Origin: Verrucomicrobiota bacterium
Lineage (GTDB): Bacteria > Verrucomicrobiota > Verrucomicrobiia > Opitutales > Opitutaceae
DNA length: 12,963 nt
Direction: 5' to 3'
Assembly (NCBI GenBank): GCA_016721945.1
Contig: JADKHC010000013.1
Location: 1 to 12,963, forward strand
Shown one piece after another: positions 8,241 through 12,963 of this stretch. The position numbers were made by a program, and so were the translations under genes. The stretch's first letter is position 1; every line of letters begins with the position of its first letter. A model generated the notes under the pieces. That model was not told the DNA's origin. It made no database searches and was given only the letters and a program-made list of their open reading frames with translations.

Positions 8241-8266
8241 ATCCCGAAGCAAGCTGCTCCGGGGAT
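8241..8266. repeat. Imperfect hairpin with AGCTGCTCCG core
   Basis: The outer arms atccc (8241-8245) and gggat (8262-8266) and the inner arms agca (8248-8251) and tgct (8255-8258) can pair, with a small internal mismatch. The core again contains GCTCCG, as in the hairpins at 1054 and 2785. Confidence 0.4.
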
Positions 8267-8382
8267 CGTTATAGGTGATATCGGGGATAATTGAACACGC
8301 GGGAGCTCTGGGGAAACTCAGCTTCGAATATCTACTCCTGAGTTCCAGTTTTCCAGATTAGTATAGGTTCGGTTGATCGGGC

Positions 8383-8811
8383 TCATGGCTTCCGGCCTTC
8401 ATCGACTTCCCAGAACTCAAACAACGTCTGCAAATCGTCGCGGGCGGCCAGGCCGCTCTCGGCTTTGAACTTAACCAAGAGTTCCGAGGCAGAATCTTTC
8501 CAGCCGCGTTTGCTCGCGAAATCATTCCAGATGAGCGTCGTGAGATCGTTTATTTTACGGCCGTGCTGTACGCAGTACTCCCAGCATTGCTCGTCGGCTG
8601 CACCGGTGAGGACAAAGGCTGTGAACTGGCCGTAGTCCAATTCCAGATAGCCCATGATTCGGGCATCAAATCCCTTGCCCATGAGTTCGAAGAAATCCGG
8701 GCGAAGTTGATTCGCCTGTTTCATCCGGATCTTGTCGATGCAGCGGCCTAAATAATAAAGGCCGCCCACTTTTTCATAAGGCGTACGCGGAGTTTTGAGA
8801 GTGTTGGTCAT
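8383..8811 (-). CDS. DUF5069 family protein
   Basis: This 142-residue soluble protein matches the DUF5069 pattern I know. It opens with TPRTPYEKVGGLYYLGRCIDK, then has an MGKGFDARIMGYLELDYGQF block, a short helix ending in DEQCWEYCVQHGRK, and a C-terminal helical region. The family has no established function and is common in Verrucomicrobiota and Planctomycetes. The frame is open 26 codons further upstream, to 8889, but those residues do not fit the family, so I place the start at the Met at 8809-8811; no strong Shine-Dalgarno sequence decides this. It lies 156 bases downstream of rsmI on the same strand and may be read through from it. No lesion is visible. Confidence 0.75.
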   Translation of the reverse strand: MTNTLKTPRTPYEKVGGLYYLGRCIDKIRMKQANQLRPDFFELMGKGFDARIMGYLELDYGQFTAFVLTGAADEQCWEYCVQHGRKINDLTTLIWNDFASKRGWKDSASELLVKFKAESGLAARDDLQTLFEFWEVDEGRKP

Positions 8812-8967
8812 GGAGATGTCACGTAAGGCAGAAAATTCCGTCGCGCAACTGGTGGTTATAAAGTAACCTATCCACCCCTCCCCACGCATGCTTAAAACAG
8901 ACTGCTCGGTAGGGTTGAGCCGAACTAGTCGGCAGAAGGCAGTGCTTAACTTCTATAATCCTGCTTT

Positions 8968-9690
8968 CTAGAGCACGTAGTCGTCGGGGGCGATGAGGAC
9001 GACGAATTCTCCCTTGAGACTGGTTTTGGCCAGGCGGTCGCGGACTTCGCCGGCCGGGCCGATCAAAAACGTTTCGTGCAGTTTGGTTACTTCCTTAGCC
9101 ACGCAGATCACTCGCGTCGGTCCGAGTGTGGCGACGATTTCGTCAGCGAATTTGTCGATGCGGTGGCAGGATTCGTAGAGCGCGAGGGTGTAGTCGAAAT
9201 CGCGATACTTTTCTAGAAAGGCGGTGCGGGCGGAGGTTTTTGGCGGAAGAAAACCGGCGAAGAGAAAGCCGTTGGTGGGCAGCCCGGCCGCGCTGAGCAC
9301 GGAGATGACTGCGTTGGCTCCGGGCACGGGGATGACGGGTAGGGCTTGGCGGCGGCAGGCGCGCACGAGGCGGAAACCGGGATCGCTGATCGCGGGCGTG
9401 CCGGCGTCGCTGACGAGGGCGATGGATTTACCCGCAACAAGCTGGGCACAGAGGCGGTCGGCGGCTTCGGTTTCGTTGTGGTCGTGATAGGCGACGAGGT
9501 CACGACGAATACCGATGCGCGTGAGCATCGCGCCGGTGGTCCGGGTGTCTTCGCAGGCGATCAAGTCAACACCGCCAAGAATGGCGCGGGCACGGTCGGT
9601 GAGATCGGCGAGGTTGCCGATGGGTGTAGCGACGACATAAAGGTGGCCCGGTTGCGGAACGAGCGAGGTGTTGGCGGTAGGTTCGGTCAT
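8968..9690 (-). CDS. rsmI: 16S rRNA (cytidine(1402)-2'-O)-methyltransferase
   Basis: RsmI transfers a methyl group from S-adenosylmethionine to the 2'-O of C1402 in 16S rRNA, in the decoding centre of the small ribosomal subunit. The 240-residue protein has the family motifs in order: VVATPIGNL (19-27), ACEDTRTT (45-52), SDAGTPAISDPG (94-105), PVPGANA (121-127), a GFLP loop (146-149), VTKLHE (201-206) and KGEFV (226-230). Length and motif order are normal for the tetrapyrrole-methylase-fold family. The frame is open 10 codons further upstream, but the Met at 9688-9690 gives the usual short N-terminus before GHLYVVATP. It is intact, unlike several neighbours, as expected of a conserved chromosomal gene. 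Confidence 0.95.
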   Translation of the reverse strand: MTEPTANTSLVPQPGHLYVVATPIGNLADLTDRARAILGGVDLIACEDTRTTGAMLTRIGIRRDLVAYHDHNETEAADRLCAQLVAGKSIALVSDAGTPAISDPGFRLVRACRRQALPVIPVPGANAVISVLSAAGLPTNGFLFAGFLPPKTSARTAFLEKYRDFDYTLALYESCHRIDKFADEIVATLGPTRVICVAKEVTKLHETFLIGPAGEVRDRLAKTSLKGEFVVLIAPDDYVL

Positions 9691-9725
9691 GCGCGGCGTG
9701 TGGCAGAATTGTTGAACCACGAGCG

Positions 9726-9745
9726 GACGCTAATCGACGTTAATG
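9726..9745. repeat. Second copy of period-10 CGCTAAT repeat
   Basis: The two units gacgctaatc (9726-9735) and gacgttaatg (9736-9745) match at 8 of 10 positions and share the CGCTAAT core and 10-base period with the repeat at 967-993. Confidence 0.5.
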
Positions 9746-9808
9746 TTTGTTTGAGCAGGCAGTGGGGTCAGCGCGGGTGTTTGCAGGGGACGATGCGCCG
9801 ATAGAATA

Positions 9809-9852
9809 ACGACCCGACGGTTGAATGGAGTCATAAACGGACGACCCGTCGG
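9809..9852. repeat. 12-base direct repeat acgacccg(a/t)cgg
   Basis: acgacccgacgg at 9809-9820 and acgacccgtcgg at 9841-9852 match at 11 of 12 positions, 32 bases apart. Because ccgacgg and ccgtcgg are also reverse complements, the pair can be read as an inverted repeat too. Confidence 0.4.
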
Positions 9853-10192
9853 ACCGGGTATCTTTCGACATTGTGGAAAGAGGGTGACGCAGTCTTCCTG
9901 CTTTTTTGCCCGGTGCTATGTGAGGAAAATCGGCTGTTCGCTCACGCCTGCGATCTTTGTGTCTAGCGGGGCAAATTTCATCTTGCCGGAAACGGAAAGC
10001 CTCGCGTAGTAGTTTCCGCTCTAGTGACGTAGTTGTCCTAGCGGTCTGTTCTTTGCCATGTCTGTGGTTTCACATTAGTGCTCATCGTTGCGGGAATTCT
10101 TCCCAAACGGAGAAAATCGATGTGAACTTGGACTGAAGTAGAAGACAGATGCTTTCCTAAGTAGTTAAATACATAGGAAATAAGTTTAGAAC

Positions 10193-10267
<75 letters not shown>

Positions 10268-10275
10268 CTTTATAG

Positions 10276-10309
10276 AGAGGCACTTACGAAAATTAAGTGC
10301 CTCTTTTTT
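10276..10309 (+). terminator. Intrinsic terminator of the tRNA
   Basis: A perfect 11-bp stem, agaggcactta (10276-10286) with taagtgcctct (10294-10304), closes a 7-base loop and is followed by a T-run to 10309. It starts 9 bases after the CCA end of the tRNA. Confidence 0.92.
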
Positions 10310-10358
10310 GTGCCCTAATTTTTTGCGCTGGGCCATTTCTGGGCCACTTTTGGAGTCC

Positions 10359-10508
10359 TTAAAAAGGCGGCAACGGACTCCTCGTGTTTACCCCGACCCG
10401 GGTCGATTCGATAAACGCGATCACCTCTGCCTCATCGAACAAGACGACGCGGTCGTTGATTTTATGGCGGGCAAGCAAAGTGCGGAAATCGTGTGAATAC
10501 CGGGCAAG
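10359..10508 (-). pseudogene. Small excisionase/HTH-like remnant
   Basis: A minus-strand frame of about 49 codons, from after a stop at 10509-10511 to TAA at 10359-10361, reads LLARHKINDRVVLFDEAEVI followed by AFIESTRVG. This resembles the C-terminal half of AlpA/excisionase-type winged-helix DNA-binding proteins, where a basic loop is followed by a LFDEAEV-AFI helix. There is no start codon and no N-terminal helix-turn-helix, so it is a fragment if it is real. It lies between the tRNA terminator and three minus-strand genes of mobile-element type, where an excisionase would be expected. The call rests on a short match. Confidence 0.35.
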
Positions 10509-10517
10509 CTAGCGTTG

Positions 10518-11207
10518 TCAGACCAACCCGGGATCATCTTCGGGCCTGATCGGATTCACCCAGTCTGGCGGTGGCCAGATAAACTTTCCTGCAAGAAACC
10601 CAGCTGTGCCGCCCAACTCTTCAAACTTGGCAACATCTGCGAGCCAGCGCGTTGAAATTTCAGGCCCGGTCGATCCATGAGTCAGAAGAACTCTTTTTAC
10701 GACCCGATCTCCTCGCAGGTGGAATAGGTCGAAGTTTCCTGGCGTCTCGGCTCGGACGAATCGGTCGCCATGTCGATAGAGCTCCCGGCACTCCTGCCGA
10801 TTCGTTGCGCCCAAGAAATACTCCGTGTCGAGATCCCCGGCAGTCATCCAATATAACAGTCCGGCCTTCTTGAGTGAGTAATCAGCCCGAAACGCCAGCC
10901 GTGGGTCTTCACCCCGGCGCTGCAAGATATAAGCCTTGGAAAGGGCGTCAGCCATGTCGTGGGCGGAATAAAGCCGGTAAGCATCCAGAGCCTTTCGAAC
11001 TTCAGAGCCCCAATGCATCAGGTGAAACTCAGTCTTGATTGATTCGGCGAGTGTGCGCAGCACGCTGCCATAACGATCGGATTGCAGGTCAACCGTGCTG
11101 CCTTGGGCGATCTGCTTCACGATCTCGGGTGCAATCGTGGCATCCAGGAAGGCAAACACACCGCGAATGATATTGGGGATTTCAGATGGTTTCGTGCTTT
11201 CGGACAT
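10518..11207 (-). CDS. Unrecognised 229-residue protein of the DUF932 gene block
   Basis: I do not recognise the family. The protein is soluble, with no signal peptide or membrane helix. Its N-terminal half is mostly helical (SEIPNIIRGVFAFLDATIAP, later SVLRTLAESIKTEFHLMHWG and HDMADALSKAYILQRRG). The middle is Tyr/Glu/Arg-rich (NRQECRELYRHGDRFVRAE), and a Gly- and Trp-containing C-terminal part ends in IRPEDDPGLV. It starts 156 bases downstream of the DUF932 stop on the same strand, or only 18 bases downstream if the DUF932 frame continues after a possible shift, so the two are probably cotranscribed. No Shine-Dalgarno sequence is clear before its ATG. The intact frame and biased codon positions support a real gene. 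Confidence 0.65.
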   Translation of the reverse strand: MSESTKPSEIPNIIRGVFAFLDATIAPEIVKQIAQGSTVDLQSDRYGSVLRTLAESIKTEFHLMHWGSEVRKALDAYRLYSAHDMADALSKAYILQRRGEDPRLAFRADYSLKKAGLLYWMTAGDLDTEYFLGATNRQECRELYRHGDRFVRAETPGNFDLFHLRGDRVVKRVLLTHGSTGPEISTRWLADVAKFEELGGTAGFLAGKFIWPPPDWVNPIRPEDDPGLV

Positions 11208-11362
11208 AGATTGGTGCTGTTTGATTTACTGGATTCGAGGCCATGACGTATCACCCCTATTTACGTTCCCCTGTAGGCGGTAGTGGGCGGCTGATTCCAG
11301 AGTTAAATCCTCGTGCTGGTTACCCACTGGCTGAGTAACAGCGTCGCTGGACGATCTCGCTT

Positions 11363-12304
11363 TCAAATCACCAACGCATTTTCGATAGAAAAACTCGGCG
11401 CACTGCATGCAGTCGTGAACGATGCCAGCCATGAGCCTGCAAGGCTCTGGAAACTATGCCGGTCACGACGGACGCAGCAATTTTCAGTTGGCGGGTGCGA
11501 CGCGATATCGGTGATTGCATTGAAAACAGCATAGGCGTTTTCGCCAAGTTCACCGGCATAGCGGGTGTTCACCTCTGTAATGTGCGCCCCCAGCTTTCCC
11601 CAATCGCTGGCGATGCGTGGTGAATCTGTCAGGTTTGCTGGTGGTTGAATTGAAAGACCAGCGCGCATGAGTAGATCGAAATGCTGTGGTAGCACTGTGC
11701 AGCTGTTCAGTACAGCCATGCTTTGGGTGAACAGGCCCTTATATTTTTCCAGCTCAAACTTATCAACCGTGAACATGATCTCTGAGTTGAGCGCACGGCG
11801 TGAATGAACAAATGAAAACCTGATTATTTCCTGCGGGAGGATCATCCCGTTTTTGCAGACCTTGCGATAAAACCCGATGGCAAAATTGAGCGCACGACTG
11901 GTGTTGAAACTGTTTGTCACCCGGATGAACGGGCCGAACACCTCAGGTCGATTTGCCGCCGGCACACAATTAAAATTAAGTGCCGCTGTGTTGTGTCGCA
12001 GATCGATCTGGCAGTACCCCGCCGTCGAGGGGCCGTCCACCGTCGCGGCCTGCCACTCGCCCGGCTTTGTTTCCGGGAATACGGTTGCGCAGCACCTCGT
12101 GGCCATGTCGAGGGCTTCCGTATTACTGACAGTTCGGTAATTTTGACCGACGACGCCAATGACCTTGCGCGTGCGGCCGTTGATGATCGCCTTTTTTGAC
12201 GGAATTACCAAATCGTGATCAAAACCATCCTCCGAAATCCGCGCAAAGACGGGATGCTCTTCAACGGGAAACATAATCTCGTTCAGCCGCGTAATGCGTG
12301 GCAT
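11363..12304 (-). CDS. DUF932 (phage/plasmid-like) family protein
   Basis: This 313-residue protein has the DUF932 landmarks in order: a KVIGVVGQNYRTVSNTEAL block (residues 47-65), VTNSFNTSRALNFAIGF (129-145) and YRKVCKNGMIL (146-156), followed by a long helical half. Members of the family are found mainly on phages, plasmids and integrated islands; the biochemical function is not established. The start at 12302-12304 is supported by AGGA (complement of 12310-12313) five bases upstream. The last residues, FSIENALVI, end in TGA at 11363-11365. A one-base shift in the AAAA run just before would extend the protein by about 50 residues to a TAA near 11226, so the C-terminus is uncertain. It follows the VWA-type gene after 61 bases. 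Confidence 0.75.
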   Translation of the reverse strand: MPRITRLNEIMFPVEEHPVFARISEDGFDHDLVIPSKKAIINGRTRKVIGVVGQNYRTVSNTEALDMATRCCATVFPETKPGEWQAATVDGPSTAGYCQIDLRHNTAALNFNCVPAANRPEVFGPFIRVTNSFNTSRALNFAIGFYRKVCKNGMILPQEIIRFSFVHSRRALNSEIMFTVDKFELEKYKGLFTQSMAVLNSCTVLPQHFDLLMRAGLSIQPPANLTDSPRIASDWGKLGAHITEVNTRYAGELGENAYAVFNAITDIASHPPTENCCVRRDRHSFQSLAGSWLASFTTACSAPSFSIENALVI

Positions 12305-12365
12305 AAAATTCCTGTGTTAATGGTTCGATTGAATCAGGCGGGTACTTGTGTGCGAAGTGGGCGTT

Positions 12366-12962
12366 TCATTTTTCGCACTCGAACGCGTGCAGAAGTTCGA
12401 GTTCCCCAAGTAGCTTCAGCGTCGCAGTACGTTGATATTTACCCGAGAAATGCGCTTCAACGAATTGCCGGCACAACTCAAAGCAGGTCTCCATGTTTTC
12501 ATGATTAGCCGTAAGGGCGACACACCATTGTTTGAGGATATCAGGTATGGAAGGCGCATTGTGCGTATGGCTGAAGCAAATCCGCAGGACAATCTGCTGG
12601 AGCCCTTGCGGGAGTCCGGTCGCTTGAACCAAGGCAGTGAGCTCTGCCGTGTAGTTTAAATTTTCTTGGGGCGGAGTACCAAGGAGACCGCTATCCCCCA
12701 CGCTCAAGTCACACGCACCGCCACTACAGGCTTGGACTTGTCGGAGTTCGGTACACGGCTGCTCGATAAATCTGTAGGCGATCTGTACTTTCTCGGCTTC
12801 ATCCCAGGCTACATAACTGGTACCCGGGCATTGTAGATTGTGGCTTATAGCGAGCGCCATTGCTTTTTTTGCTTGGTTCGTCTTCAGCAAGTGCTGAATC
12901 CGCTCCTTGTGCCAGAGCAGTTCGATAGCTGGATTATCCGTTTTTATCAGAGGGATCTCCAA
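12366..12962 (-). CDS. C-terminal part of a probable VWA-domain (VIT/VWA-type) protein, runs off the window
   Basis: The frame is open from the right edge (first codon 12960-12962, a TTG with no reason to be a start) to TAA at 12366-12368, so only the last 198 or so residues are seen. The stretch AIELLWHKERIQHLLKT followed by AMALAISHNLQCPGTSYVAW and DEAEKVQIA matches, from memory, the region C-terminal to the von Willebrand A domain in VIT/VWA proteins, where a WARxRI helix is followed by an LV..GT.F.AWDE motif. The remaining 150 residues (cysteine-containing and helical) are not recognised. The metal-binding DxSxS motif of the VWA domain would lie outside the window. The gene heads the minus-strand block with DUF932 and the 229-aa protein. 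Confidence 0.5.
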   Translation of the reverse strand: MEIPLIKTDNPAIELLWHKERIQHLLKTNQAKKAMALAISHNLQCPGTSYVAWDEAEKVQIAYRFIEQPCTELRQVQACSGGACDLSVGDSGLLGTPPQENLNYTAELTALVQATGLPQGLQQIVLRICFSHTHNAPSIPDILKQWCVALTANHENMETCFELCRQFVEAHFSGKYQRTATLKLLGELELLHAFECEK

Positions 12963-12963
12963 C

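Larger units (their letters stand above)
7675..8382. other. Gene-free intergenic region rich in short repeats
   Basis: About 700 bases without a convincing gene. A plus-strand frame from 7732 to 8127 is open but is built largely from repeat DNA (a GCAAAGGC tandem and a GGACGGCCA hairpin) and has no recognisable domain. The promoter of the sensor gene should lie near 7675-7760 on the minus strand, but no clear boxes stand out. The repeats are listed separately. Confidence 0.55.
9691..10192. other. Gene-free region upstream of the tRNA
   Basis: About 500 bases with no recognisable gene. It contains a period-10 repeat (9726-9745), a 12-base near-perfect direct repeat (9809-9820 and 9841-9852) and, just before the tRNA, an inverted repeat tttccta/taggaaa (10153-10159 and 10174-10180) in an AT-rich stretch that could be part of the tRNA promoter. 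I cannot fix -35 and -10 boxes with confidence. Confidence 0.5.

Noticed and set aside
9346..9804. Plus-strand 152-codon open frame
   Set aside because: It is antisense to rsmI, which has all its family motifs.

Overview
The window looks like accessory or decaying chromosomal sequence from a GC-rich Gram-negative bacterium. The phylum Verrucomicrobiota, perhaps the Opitutaceae group, is my best guess. I base this on a DUF5069 gene, a large propeller-type hybrid histidine kinase, tandem TonB-C-like domains, and intergenic DNA full of short period-8/10 repeats and GC hairpins. This is inference, because no rRNA or other phylogenetic marker is present apart from rsmI and one tRNA.

Left part (1-2627). 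Positions 1-549 hold the decayed C-terminal half of a GlcD-type FAD-linked oxidase on the + strand. About 560 bases of gene-free, repeat-bearing DNA follow. Then comes a minus-strand cassette read from 2627 down to 1110. It starts with an intact 135-aa protein that I read as a Tse2-like ADP-ribosyltransferase toxin. An overlapping small helical protein of about 76 aa follows, the size of a Tsi2-type immunity protein, with one frameshift. The cassette ends with a third protein of unknown family broken by a stop and two frameshifts.

Middle part (2628-8382). A secreted protein with two TonB-C-like domains (+ strand, 3080-3989) is broken by frameshifts. It converges on a hybrid two-component sensor (minus strand, 7674-4083). 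The sensor's propeller/Y_Y_Y/membrane half is one uninterrupted 830-codon frame, while its kinase and receiver half carries about six frameshifts. About 700 bases without a gene follow, carrying several short repeats and hairpins.

Right part (8383-12963). DUF5069 (8811-8383) and rsmI (9690-8968) are intact housekeeping-type genes on the minus strand. About 500 bases without a gene lead to a tRNA with a CAU anticodon (10193-10267) and a strong intrinsic terminator. Directly beyond the tRNA lies a minus-strand block: the C-terminus of a probable VWA-type protein running off the right edge, a DUF932 phage/plasmid-family protein, an unrecognised 229-aa protein and a small excisionase-like remnant. 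This is the layout of a mobile island abutting a tRNA, although no recombinase gene is visible.

Many of the disruptions are single-base indels in short homopolymers, so sequencing or assembly error must be separated from true decay before the broken genes are called dead. The most interesting candidate is the Tse2/Tsi2-like toxin-immunity pair.
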